From assembly GCF_002087085.1 (NCBI RefSeq), contig NZ_MWQY01000005.1:62001-126000 (forward strand): 64,000 nt of DNA. The letters are read 5' to 3'. This DNA is from Marispirochaeta aestuarii (lineage in GTDB: Bacteria; Spirochaetota; Spirochaetia; JC444; Marispirochaetaceae). The notes under the pieces were generated by a model, which saw nothing but the letters and a program-made list of their open reading frames with translations, was not told where the DNA came from and did not search any database. Positions 7,979-16,037 of the stretch are shown piece after piece; position 1 is the first letter of the stretch, and every line of letters begins with the position of its first letter. The position numbers and the translations under genes are program-made.

Positions 7979-9436
7979 ATGGAAAAGGACGATTTTCTGG
8001 TACGGGTGAGGAATGTTTCATTCATTACTCAGGAGCGGGGCGGACAGAACTTTCCCGACTGCGATATTCGCTTCGGCAGATGTACTGTGCTGTACGGACC
8101 CAACGGCAGCGGAAAAACCTGGTTCAGCAGGGTACTGGCCGGCGAGATCGAGCCGGCGGTGGGCATACGTACAGAGGCGCCGGAACTGAAGGGCAGGGTG
8201 GAGCTCGTCTCCTTTGAAACGGGCTTACGCCTCATAGAGGCTGAGAAACACCGGGATGAGAGCGATCTCAACGGCGGCGCCGCGGATCTGGGACGTCCGG
8301 TTAAGGAGTACCTTGGAACAGAAGATAGGATCCCATCCCGGTTCATGGGACTTATTCAGCGTTTTCGTATTGATACCCTGCTCAATCGGGGGCTGCGGGC
8401 CCTCTCCTCCGGGGAGCTGAGGAAGGTCCTTATTCTGCATGCTCTCATCGACGAGCCGCTGCTTCTGATTCTCGATGATCCCTTCGACGGCCTGGATATT
8501 GACGCCAGGCAGGAACTTACCGATTTTCTTGAGCACCTTCTCGACCAGTGCTCCCTTGTTATTGTAAGCGGACGGCGCCGGGAGGCTCCGGAATATACCG
8601 ACCAGTTTCTGGAACTCTCCGCACCGTCCGGGGCTGCCTGTTCCTCGTCCCCGGACTTCCGGAGGAACGAGAACAGGAAGCTCTGGGACAAGATTCGCTC
8701 CCGCAGTGGCGATAATGGGAATGAAAATAAAAACGCTACCTCCCTTCTGGAAATGAAACAGGTCAGCGTCTCCTACAGGGAAGAAGTCATACTCCGGGAT
8801 ATTAACTGGCGGGTACTCTCCGGCGAAGCTTGGAAGATCTCCGGTCCCAACGGAGCCGGTAAAACCACCCTTATGGAACTGGTCAATGGTGATAATCCCA
8901 AGGCCTACGGCCAGGAGATATACCTTTTCGGCAGGCGAAAAGGCTCCGGTGAGAGCGTCTGGGAGATCAAGAAAAGGATCGGGCATGTATCTCCCGCCCT
9001 CCATATGCGGCAGCTCATGGGGATCCCGCTTATGGACGTGGTACTCTCAGGTTTTTTCGATACCCTGGGCCTTTACGACAAAGCGAAGGATATTCAGATT
9101 GATGAGGCCCGGGAATGGTCCAGGCTGTTCGGCCTGGAGGGCTATCTGAATGCGACGATGCGGCAGGTCTCTTTCGGAATTCAGCGGGTGGCCCTGATTG
9201 TACGGGCCCTGATCAAACGACCGGAACTTCTGCTTCTGGACGAACCCTGCCACGGTCTCGACGATCATAATACCGGAATGGTACTGAATGCGGCGCAACT
9301 GATTGCCGAGCACAGGATTGCAACCCTTTTATACGTGAGCCATGATCCTGATCATCAGGTCCCCGCAATTACCCATAACCTGGTGCTGAAGACCCATGGA
9401 GAGGGCGGCTACACCGCCGAGGTCCGGGAACTCTAG
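7979..9436 (+). CDS. double ATP-binding-domain ABC protein, ModF/PhrA-like
   Basis: Two ABC ATPase domains lie in one 485-residue chain with no membrane part. Walker A motifs are YGPNGSGKT in the first half and SGPNGAGKTTL in the second. The signature loops LSSGELRKV and VSFGIQRVA and the Walker B segments LLILDDPFDGLD and LLLLDEPCHGLDD complete both sites. The arrangement matches ModF/PhrA of E. coli, a soluble two-domain ATPase linked to molybdate genes but with no firmly assigned role. No molybdate transporter or permease is nearby. I chose the ATG at 7979 because the family begins near the first beta strand; an ATG at 7952 is also in frame. Neither has a convincing Shine-Dalgarno sequence. 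Confidence 0.8.
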   Translation: MEKDDFLVRVRNVSFITQERGGQNFPDCDIRFGRCTVLYGPNGSGKTWFSRVLAGEIEPAVGIRTEAPELKGRVELVSFETGLRLIEAEKHRDESDLNGGAADLGRPVKEYLGTEDRIPSRFMGLIQRFRIDTLLNRGLRALSSGELRKVLILHALIDEPLLLILDDPFDGLDIDARQELTDFLEHLLDQCSLVIVSGRRREAPEYTDQFLELSAPSGAACSSSPDFRRNENRKLWDKIRSRSGDNGNENKNATSLLEMKQVSVSYREEVILRDINWRVLSGEAWKISGPNGAGKTTLMELVNGDNPKAYGQEIYLFGRRKGSGESVWEIKKRIGHVSPALHMRQLMGIPLMDVVLSGFFDTLGLYDKAKDIQIDEAREWSRLFGLEGYLNATMRQVSFGIQRVALIVRALIKRPELLLLDEPCHGLDDHNTGMVLNAAQLIAEHRIATLLYVSHDPDHQVPAITHNLVLKTHGEGGYTAEVREL

Positions 9437-10593
9437 AAACGGAAACCGGCACCGATCATGATGCTGGTGATATCCAGATCCTCCGGTTCCGGAAAGATTT
9501 CGTCCGTGGAGAGTTCCGGGACATAGGTATAGTTCATGCGGGCGGAAAGGCACAGATCGCTGAGGTAAAAATCGAGGCCTCCTTCGAAGCTGATGCCGAA
9601 GCCCTCCTCCATCCATCCTTCACCGGGGTCCCAGTTGTCTCCCAGGGTAAAAATGACGTAGTTCAACCCGCCGCCGAAAAAGAGGGACGAAAAGCCTCCC
9701 ACAGGAAGCAGCATGCCGAAGCTCAGTCGCAGATCAAGAACAGAAAAGTCTTCCGCCTCGTAGCCGTCATCTCCCTCAAAATCCTGCCATCCGTAGCCCA
9801 TACTCGTGGCGAAATAGAAGTTGTTGGTCATGTCGAGAAGGAGATGCATGTCGAATCCGTTGGTCGGCAGATCATAGGAAAATGGATAGGAATAATTATC
9901 CTCCACCATATCGATGGCAGTACCGGCAAAGCGGGGCAGCATCCATGAGAATGTCAGGTGGGACCGCCTCGGTTTTTTTACGACTGGCTGCTGAACCGAC
10001 GGAGAAGCTTGAACCTCCTGCCGCGACTCCTGGGGCTCGGGTTGTTCCTGTCGGGGGGGGGTGGTTTCGCGCCGGGGGCTCTCTTCGGCAAAGACAGTGC
10101 CGGTAATTTCTGTCTCCGGCTGATCCCCCCGAAGACTCTGCACCAGCTGTTTGCCCACCCGGCTGGAAAGCTCGAAGATTACGGCCGTTGAGCCCTCCGC
10201 TTCGGCGGAGGTCTGGGCGATTATGCGTCCGGTTTCCACGCTGATAATTTTGGCGCTGATGACATAGAACAATTCGATGCGGGTTACCCTGGAAACACAG
10301 ACATAATCGGCACCCAGAAAATCCCCCGCTTTTTTTACGTCCGCTTCACTAACCAGCCCGGACAACTGGAACTCCTGCTCGTTGAGAATCTGCTCCACGT
10401 AGGTACGGTCGAGTATTTCGTAGAGATTCGAGGACACAAGTTCTTCCGCGATTTTGTCGGCTATCGTCACACTGAGGGCGGAATATACGCCTTCACCGGT
10501 AACGGCGTTGGGAATTGCCATGGTTTCAGACCAGCCGGCAAGACATACAAACAGAAAAAGGAATGGGGTAAAAAGAAGTTTTCTGAGACCCAT
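9433..10593 (-). CDS. CsgG-like N-terminal domain fused to an outer-membrane beta-barrel-like C-terminus
   Basis: The 386-residue protein has a signal peptide (MGLRKLLFTPFLFLFVCLAG). Residues 30-150 (SVTIADKIAEELVSS, LYEILDRTYVEQILNEQEF, GADYVCVSRVTRIE, SVETGRIIAQT) resemble the CsgG/LpoB-type periplasmic fold often seen in exported spirochaete proteins. A proline- and glutamate-rich linker at about 170-210 leads to a C-terminal part of alternating aromatic strands that ends in IGAGFRF, the terminal-aromatic signature of outer-membrane barrels. It probably sits in the outer membrane with a periplasmic head; its role is unknown. A Shine-Dalgarno AGGTGG lies three bases before the ATG. It overlaps the end of the convergent ABC gene by four bases. 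Confidence 0.65.
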   Translation of the reverse strand: MGLRKLLFTPFLFLFVCLAGWSETMAIPNAVTGEGVYSALSVTIADKIAEELVSSNLYEILDRTYVEQILNEQEFQLSGLVSEADVKKAGDFLGADYVCVSRVTRIELFYVISAKIISVETGRIIAQTSAEAEGSTAVIFELSSRVGKQLVQSLRGDQPETEITGTVFAEESPRRETTPPRQEQPEPQESRQEVQASPSVQQPVVKKPRRSHLTFSWMLPRFAGTAIDMVEDNYSYPFSYDLPTNGFDMHLLLDMTNNFYFATSMGYGWQDFEGDDGYEAEDFSVLDLRLSFGMLLPVGGFSSLFFGGGLNYVIFTLGDNWDPGEGWMEEGFGISFEGGLDFYLSDLCLSARMNYTYVPELSTDEIFPEPEDLDITSIMIGAGFRF

Positions 10594-10626
10594 CGGCCAC
10601 CTACCTTACGCCATGATCTAATATAT

Positions 10627-10655
10627 AGAATAGGCCATGAAGGGGGCCAGCACAA
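10627..10655 (-). promoter_or_regulatory. promoter for the CsgG-like gene
   Basis: On the minus strand TTGTGC (10655-10650) and TATTCT (10632-10627) are 17 bases apart and about 35 bases before the ATG. Confidence 0.5.
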
Positions 10656-10695
10656 GAAATTACTGAAAATAATACTGCATAACTGAGATATCTTT

Positions 10696-11688
10696 TTACG
10701 CGGTGCCCCGTTTTATGAGTTCCGGGTAGAGAAGGGTATGGGAGGGCAAATCCCGGCCAAGAAGAATGTCCGCAATGGCCCTGGCAAGCATGATGCCGGT
10801 CATCTCCTCTTTATTATCGATTACCGTCATTGGCGGGTTGGATATCCGGGAGAAGATGGTGTTGTTGAATCCGATTACCTGAACGTCCCGGGGAATTACT
10901 CTGCCCATCCGCTCGAGCTCCTGCATTGCCCCAAGGCAGGTAATGTCGTCACAGCCGATAAGGGCCGAATAGTCCACGTTGCGCCGGGAAAGTTCCCTGA
11001 TTGCAGCGATGCCGCCGTCCAGTCCGCTTTCTGTCTTTACAACCAGGTTTCTGTCATAGCTGATACCGTATTCCTTGAGCTTTTTACGGTATTCGCTGCG
11101 TTTCTGTTTTCCAACCAGGGTATCGTAGTCCTGGATATAGGCAATACGGCGGATTTCCTTATCCTGAACAAGGTAATCCATCGCAAGGTCTATGCCATGG
11201 GACTCTTCCGACGATATATTGTAGATGTTCGGCCCGGTGAGTATTGTGTTGTGCATAACTATGGGAGTGTCGGATAAATATCGCTTAATGCTTTCCGCCG
11301 TTTCATCGGAGGATAAGACAGAACCGACCATTATGACCCCGTCAACCTGCTTTTCCGCAAGAACACGAATGTAATCGAACATCTTTTTTTTGTCGTAGCC
11401 GGTGTTGCAGAGAATGGTATTATAGCCGCTGGCGCTCAGTTTCTGTTCGATTGTAAAGGCAATATTCGCATAGTGCAGATGCCGTACATCCACCGCCAGA
11501 ACAGCGATCACGTTGGTCGATTTGTTGACAAGGCTCTTTGCGACCGCACTGGGAACATAATTGTGTTTCTTTAATACCCCGAGGACCCGTTCCTTGGTGG
11601 CCTTTCGTACATTCGGATGATTGTTCAATACCCGGGAAACGGTAGAAATTGAAACTCCCGCTTCCTTTGCCATGTCGTAAATATTCAC
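10696..11688 (-). CDS. LacI-family transcriptional regulator
   Basis: The 330-residue regulator has the LacI helix-turn-helix at its N-terminus (IYDMAKEAGVSISTVSRVLN) and a periplasmic-binding-protein-like effector domain from about residue 60 (INVIAVLAVDVR-type strand, VDGVIMVGSVLSS, YSALIGCDDITCLGAM). It starts with GTG behind GGGAG. It lies downstream of the TRAP transporter and dehydrogenase genes on the same strand, separated from dctP by a strong hairpin, so it is the natural candidate to bind the two GAAAGCGCTTTC palindromes at the head of this locus. LacI proteins of this type respond to a sugar or sugar acid. The effector is unknown. Confidence 0.9.
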   Translation of the reverse strand: MNIYDMAKEAGVSISTVSRVLNNHPNVRKATKERVLGVLKKHNYVPSAVAKSLVNKSTNVIAVLAVDVRHLHYANIAFTIEQKLSASGYNTILCNTGYDKKKMFDYIRVLAEKQVDGVIMVGSVLSSDETAESIKRYLSDTPIVMHNTILTGPNIYNISSEESHGIDLAMDYLVQDKEIRRIAYIQDYDTLVGKQKRSEYRKKLKEYGISYDRNLVVKTESGLDGGIAAIRELSRRNVDYSALIGCDDITCLGAMQELERMGRVIPRDVQVIGFNNTIFSRISNPPMTVIDNKEEMTGIMLARAIADILLGRDLPSHTLLYPELIKRGTA

Positions 11689-11824
11689 GTTGCTCCCACA
11701 ATGATAGACTATTCCACTCTTCAGGACAGCGTACAGTTTTGTGCGACCATGATAAACCTAAGGCGTATGCTTTGACAACCAAAAGGTTCGGCGAAAGGGA
11801 ATGCCTTACCGGTGACCTTACATG

Positions 11825-11855
11825 AATCGGGGCAGATCTTTCGTCTGCCCCGATT
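11825..11855. terminator. 12-bp inverted repeat between dctP and lacI
   Basis: AATCGGGGCAGA (11825-11836) pairs perfectly with TCTGCCCCGATT (11844-11855) around seven bases. There is no long T-tract on the minus strand, so it may be a partial terminator or a 3'-end stabiliser that lets the transporter mRNA exceed the regulator mRNA. Confidence 0.6.
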
Positions 11856-11879
11856 CCTTAGTCTCAATTACGGGAGATC

Positions 11880-12875
11880 CTATTTTGCAGCGGAAAGAAC
11901 CGCATCAATAAGACCGTTCTTGTACTTATCTTCGTACTCGTTCCACAGGGAGCTGGTGGCTTTGCGGAATGCATCAAGGTCCGCAACGTCGTTGAACTCA
12001 ACGCCTTCCGCCTTGAGGGCATCTATCGCCTTCTGAGTATTTTCCGCCCAGATGCTTCGTTCGTAGGCTACTGCTTTCTGGGCTTCTTCGGTAATGATCT
12101 TTTTCTGATCATCAGAAAGCTTTCCCCAGGTTTTTGCGGAAATGGCAAAAAGGTCGGGGGTCATGAAGTGGCGTGTCCAGGAGACGTAATCGGTAACCTC
12201 ATACAGTTTGAGGGTGTAGAGGGTGATGGGGCTGTTTTCCCATCCGTCGAGAACTCCCTGCTCGAGGGCAGAGTAAACATCAGCCTGACTCATGGGAGTT
12301 GCAATGGCTCCCATGCGATTGATTCCTTCCAGGGTGATGTTGGTGGGAATGGTCCTGATCTTGAGTCCGTTCAGGTCAGAGGGCCTGTTAATGGGGCGGA
12401 CGTTGTTCATCAGACTTCGGGACCCGCCATAGAAGTATCCGAGGGGGACAAATCCTTTTTTCAGCAGGGCCTCTGCAAGAATGTCTCCGGCTTTGCCGTT
12501 CAGGGACGCATAGAGGTGGTCTTCGCTCTGAAAGAGAAATGCCAGGGCGAGTACTTCCATTTCAGGAACATAGTTGGCAAAGGCACCGGCAAACTGATTA
12601 CACATATCGATGGTTCCAAGCTGCACACCTTCAACCATCTCTTCGTTGCCGCCGAGCTGGCTGTTGGGGAAAAGCTCTACTTTTACCTGACCGGCGGTCC
12701 GTTCGGCAACACCCTTGGCAAACTGCTGGAGAGCCATGTTCATGGGGTGATCCAGGGGAAGGGTATTTGTTACCCTGAGGGTCATAGCCTTCTGACCGGC
12801 GTCCTCTCCCTGTCCGTTGGCGAACACGAATGCTCCGATAAGAAGCACGACAAGAACAATACCTAGTTTCTTCAT
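11880..12875 (-). CDS. dctP: TRAP transporter solute-binding protein DctP
   Basis: The 331-residue periplasmic receptor binds an organic acid, usually through a conserved arginine, and delivers it to the DctQM permease. A signal peptide (MKKLGIVLVVLLIGAFVFANG) is followed by DctP-family motifs: NTLPLDHPMNMALQQFAKGV, NSQLGGNEEMVEGVQLGTID, GLKIRTIPTN and DVYSALEQGVLDGWENS. The Arg in LKIRTIPT is the usual ligand-carboxylate contact. GGAGG lies four bases before the ATG. The gene follows dctM by 18 bases on the minus strand. The ligand cannot be read from the sequence, but the neighbouring dehydrogenases suggest a sugar acid. Confidence 0.93.
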   Translation of the reverse strand: MKKLGIVLVVLLIGAFVFANGQGEDAGQKAMTLRVTNTLPLDHPMNMALQQFAKGVAERTAGQVKVELFPNSQLGGNEEMVEGVQLGTIDMCNQFAGAFANYVPEMEVLALAFLFQSEDHLYASLNGKAGDILAEALLKKGFVPLGYFYGGSRSLMNNVRPINRPSDLNGLKIRTIPTNITLEGINRMGAIATPMSQADVYSALEQGVLDGWENSPITLYTLKLYEVTDYVSWTRHFMTPDLFAISAKTWGKLSDDQKKIITEEAQKAVAYERSIWAENTQKAIDALKAEGVEFNDVADLDAFRKATSSLWNEYEDKYKNGLIDAVLSAAK

Positions 12876-12893
12876 ATATCCTCCGAAGAAAAT

Positions 12894-14177
12894 TTATTTA
12901 ATATACCCGGTTAATTCGGGTATCCAGAGCGAGAGTGCAGGTATGAAGGTGACAAAAAGAAGGACCAGTACCATGGCGCCCAGATAACGCAGATAGGTAC
13001 CCATCATGTCGCTTAACTTTGCCCCTGAAATACCTGAGGCTACGAACAGCGCTACTCCGACGGGGGGAGTACACTGTCCTACCGCCATGTTAACGATGGC
13101 CATTACGCCGAAATGAATGGGATGGACTCCCAGTTCCTGAACCACGGGCCAGATAATGGGAACAACAATTATGATAATCGCTGAAGGATCCAGAAAGGTT
13201 CCCAGAACAAGAAAGAGAATGTTAATCAGAATCAGCAGAATCCAGCGGTTGTCCGTCAGGGATACCAGAAAGTTTGCAATCTGGGATGGAATCTGTTCCG
13301 CTGCAAGCACCCAGCCGAAGCTGGCGGCAGCTGCAATGGTAAGAACAACGACACCGGTGGTGAGAGCCGATTTTACCAGAACATGGGGCAGATCCTTGAA
13401 GCTGAGCTCCTTGTAGACAAAAAAGCCGATGATGAAAGCATACAGCGCGGCAATTACCGAAGCTTCGGTGGCGGTAAAGATTCCCGCTGTGATTCCTCCG
13501 ACGATTATTACCACTGTAAAGAGGGCCAGGAATGAATCTGCGAAGGATCTGAGCATCTCCCTGAAACTGGCCCGGGGTTCGGGATCTATCTTGCGGATCT
13601 TGGTATAGATAATATTTACAGCCATGAGGGACACACCGATCAGTATTCCGGGAATGATTCCACCCATGAACATTCCGCCGATGGAGATACTGGCGGTTAC
13701 GCCGAGGATGATCATGGGAATACTGGGAGGAATGACTATTCCGATGGACCCGGCGGTGGCCATAACGCTGGTGGCAATATCCTTTCCGTAGCCCTTGCGC
13801 TTCATCGCGGGAATAAGGAGACTTCCAACAGCCGCGGTATCCGCCGCTGCAGCACCGGAAAGTCCTGCAAAAAACATGGCGGCCATTACGCTCGCATTGG
13901 CAAGACCTCCACGGATATGACCGATTATATTTGAGGCAAAGGTTACCAGACGTCTGGATATTCCGCCGCTGTCCATGAATCCCCCGGCAAGAATAAAGAA
14001 GGGAACGGCTATCAGGCTGAAATTACTGCTGGCTCTGAACATTTTTACCACAATGGCAAAAAGGTCGATGTCGCTGAAAAAGAACATTGATACGACCGTG
14101 GAAATGAGCAGTGAAAAGGAAACCGGGGCCTCGAGAATCAACAGAATAATGAAGGTCAGAAACAGTGTTGCAATCAT
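12894..14177 (-). CDS. dctM: TRAP transporter large permease DctM
   Basis: The 427-residue inner-membrane protein has about 12 hydrophobic segments and carries sodium-driven solute uptake with DctQ and DctP. DctM motifs include FFILAGGFMDSGGISRRLV, SVMATAGSIGIVIPPSIPM and MAVGQCTPPVGVALFVAS. The start ATG overlaps the dctQ stop as ATGA, behind GGAGG, which indicates translational coupling. The length and topology are those of the family. Confidence 0.95.
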   Translation of the reverse strand: MIATLFLTFIILLILEAPVSFSLLISTVVSMFFFSDIDLFAIVVKMFRASSNFSLIAVPFFILAGGFMDSGGISRRLVTFASNIIGHIRGGLANASVMAAMFFAGLSGAAAADTAAVGSLLIPAMKRKGYGKDIATSVMATAGSIGIVIPPSIPMIILGVTASISIGGMFMGGIIPGILIGVSLMAVNIIYTKIRKIDPEPRASFREMLRSFADSFLALFTVVIIVGGITAGIFTATEASVIAALYAFIIGFFVYKELSFKDLPHVLVKSALTTGVVVLTIAAAASFGWVLAAEQIPSQIANFLVSLTDNRWILLILINILFLVLGTFLDPSAIIIIVVPIIWPVVQELGVHPIHFGVMAIVNMAVGQCTPPVGVALFVASGISGAKLSDMMGTYLRYLGAMVLVLLFVTFIPALSLWIPELTGYIK

Positions 14178-14701
14178 TCCAGGTCCTCCAGTGCTTCAGA
14201 TTCGATGTTCAGATACACCTCGGTGGTCTTCTCTACACCGTGAATCAGAATAAAAGCCCCGCTGATGGGCATAGACAGGTAGGCCCAGAACATCGAAATG
14301 GGAAGAATATTCATGCGCTGAATATGATTCGCGATGGCAAGACGGGTTCCCATGTACAGAAGAAAAACGGCGAACAGGCATATGAGAACCCATATTACAA
14401 GACGAACCGTTTTTAACAATTTCTGAGAAAAATGTTTTGTTACAAGATCAACGGAAAAGTGGGAATTGGTATAGATGGCCATACTCGCTCCCATAAAACT
14501 TGCCCAGGTAAAGGAGTAGGTGAGCAGTTCCTCTGACCAGCCTATGGGGGCTTTCAGAATAAAACGGGAAAATACCTGGAGAAATCCGAAAATGAGCATT
14601 CCCACCATCAGGATTATCAGGCTTGTCTTTTCAATCAGCAGAATTATATGGTTTACCCGTCCCATGATTCGTAAAACGGGGCCATTATCGCCGGATGACA
14701 T
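14174..14701 (-). CDS. dctQ: TRAP transporter small permease DctQ
   Basis: The 175-residue protein has four hydrophobic segments (near IILLIEKTSLIILMVGMLIF, LLTYSFTWASFMGASMAIY, LVIWVLICLFAVFLLYMG and FWAYLSMPISGAFILIHG), as in the DctQ family, which supports the DctM subunit. I chose the ATG at 14701 because AAGGAGGTG lies three bases before it; a longer frame starting at 14764 has no such signal. It lies ten bases after the Ldh_2 dehydrogenase gene and overlaps dctM by four bases. Confidence 0.92.
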   Translation of the reverse strand: MSSGDNGPVLRIMGRVNHIILLIEKTSLIILMVGMLIFGFLQVFSRFILKAPIGWSEELLTYSFTWASFMGASMAIYTNSHFSVDLVTKHFSQKLLKTVRLVIWVLICLFAVFLLYMGTRLAIANHIQRMNILPISMFWAYLSMPISGAFILIHGVEKTTEVYLNIESEALEDLE

Positions 14702-14711
14702 GGGCACCTCC

Positions 14712-15728
14712 TTATTTTTTTCCTTTAAGGTAGTTGTATATGCCTGAGGGTATGTCGATACCATCAGAGAGGCTGCGTTTCATTGCAGCGGCTTCCAGTT
14801 CGCCAGGAACCATTACCTTCTCATGACCGGGAGCTGGGGGCTGAGAATGGAGTTCGTCTATCATAGCCTGCGCTGTAGAGAAGACGGCGGGACCGGTAAA
14901 GATGGAAGGATCTATAACAAGGTGAAATCCGGAAAGGTTACGGAAGGATTCAAGGTCACTGTACATCGGCTTCACATGGGGGCCGAAAACCCCGCCGACC
15001 AGCAGGCCCGTCAAAGCTTCCACCATCATGTTGATGCCGTAACCCTTGTATCCTCCGAAGGGAAAAAGTGAATAAGCCGCATTGGCGTCGGTAGTGAACT
15101 CGCCGTCTTCGGTTACCGCCCATCCTTCCGGTATTTTTATTCCTTTTTCCCGGGCATAGAAGATCTTGCCGAAGGCCACTTCGCTGGTTGCCATGTCAAG
15201 AAGAATGGAACCGCTTTCACCCGGAAAACCAAAAGCGAAGGGGTTTGTACCAAAGAAACGTTTTTTCCCGCCGAAGGGAACGACCGCGGAATCGGTGTTC
15301 GCTGAAACCATGGAAGCCATCTTTTCTTCCAGCGCCATATTGACGTAATAGGCAAGGGCGCCGCAGTGGCTGCTGTTCTTTACGCCGATGAGGGCGATTC
15401 CCTGATCCCTGGCGATTTCAATGGCTTTTTCAGTGGCCATTTTTGCAGCGATATGGCCCATACCCCCGTCTGCATCGATGAGACCAACAACCGGCCTGAT
15501 CTCTTTCACGGATAAATCGGGTTCAAGGTTGATTCCGCCCTTGATAATTCTTTCGACGTAATGTTCGACCCGCAGAACTCCGTGGGAGTGGGTGCCCCGT
15601 AAATCTGCAAAAACAAGGATTCCGGCAACTGTTTCTGCATCGGGGACTGTCATTCCCGCCTCACATAGACGCATAACGGCAAGATTTTTCAGCTCTTCTG
15701 CCTGCACTCTGATCATTTCATCTGACAT
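14712..15728 (-). CDS. Ldh_2-family NAD(P)-dependent 2-hydroxyacid dehydrogenase (AllD/YiaK type)
   Basis: The 338-residue enzyme belongs to the malate/L-lactate/ureidoglycolate dehydrogenase family. It resembles AllD in FADLRGTHSHGVLRVEHYVE, HCGALAYYVNMA, PFGGKKRFFGTNPFAFGFPG, DMATSEVAFGK and GYKGYGINMMVEAL. Members reduce 2-oxoacids or oxidise 2-hydroxyacids with NAD(P)H; YiaK (diketogulonate reductase) in E. coli also sits beside a TRAP transporter. Here it is the first gene of the dctQMP operon and diverges from an idonate-dehydrogenase-like gene, so a sugar-acid substrate is more likely than ureidoglycolate. I chose the ATG at 15728 with GGAG six bases upstream; a longer frame would run through the operator at 15752-15767. 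Confidence 0.85.
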   Translation of the reverse strand: MSDEMIRVQAEELKNLAVMRLCEAGMTVPDAETVAGILVFADLRGTHSHGVLRVEHYVERIIKGGINLEPDLSVKEIRPVVGLIDADGGMGHIAAKMATEKAIEIARDQGIALIGVKNSSHCGALAYYVNMALEEKMASMVSANTDSAVVPFGGKKRFFGTNPFAFGFPGESGSILLDMATSEVAFGKIFYAREKGIKIPEGWAVTEDGEFTTDANAAYSLFPFGGYKGYGINMMVEALTGLLVGGVFGPHVKPMYSDLESFRNLSGFHLVIDPSIFTGPAVFSTAQAMIDELHSQPPAPGHEKVMVPGELEAAAMKRSLSDGIDIPSGIYNYLKGKK

Positions 15729-15751
15729 CCTGTACTCCGGTTGAAAATAAC

Positions 15752-15767
15752 TTGGAAGCGCTTTCAA
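15752..15767. promoter_or_regulatory. LacI-type operator O1 downstream of the Ldh_2/TRAP promoter
   Basis: TTGGAAGCGCTTTCAA is a 16-bp palindrome with one mismatch, centred on the GC-GC core typical of LacI-family sites. It lies between the promoter and the ATG of the Ldh_2 gene, about 25 bases into the transcript, a position suited to repression. Confidence 0.75.
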
Positions 15768-15785
15768 TTAAAACTTCGTAGATGT

Positions 15786-15814
15786 ATCATAATACGAGTT
15801 CTCTGGTTTTGCAA
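15786..15814 (-). promoter_or_regulatory. promoter of the Ldh_2-dctQMP operon
   Basis: On the minus strand TTGCAA (15814-15809) and TATGAT (15791-15786) are exactly 17 bases apart. Operator O1 follows about 19 bases downstream of the -10. Confidence 0.7.
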
Positions 15815-15938
15815 GGAAAAAGTTGAAATTCGAAAAGAAGCCTTCATAACGAGTTTCCAGGCGTACAAACCTCCGAACATCGGTGGATTATCCATAAAAA
15901 ACCCGGTTTCATCATTCGGCAGGGAAGGGAAAGCTGTA

Positions 15939-15967
15939 TCGACAACTGTATTTTTCTCTGGTATAGT
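15939..15967 (+). promoter_or_regulatory. promoter of the idonate-dehydrogenase-like gene
   Basis: TCGACA (15939-15944) and TATAGT (15962-15967) are 17 bases apart on the plus strand. Operator O2 lies about 40 bases downstream of the -10, between the promoter and the ATG. Confidence 0.6.
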
Positions 15968-16005
15968 ATAGATGTAAAGCACATCAAGGGCGTAAAATTT
16001 GTTAC

Positions 16006-16022
16006 TGTAAAAGCGCTTTCAT
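16006..16022. promoter_or_regulatory. LacI-type operator O2 before the idonate-dehydrogenase-like gene
   Basis: The core AAAGCGCTTT (16010-16019) is a perfect palindrome, and the flanks GTA and CAT give a wider imperfect match to O1. It lies 18 bases before the ATG and just upstream of the Shine-Dalgarno sequence. Confidence 0.72.
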
Positions 16023-16037
16023 TTAAGGAGAAGGGTT

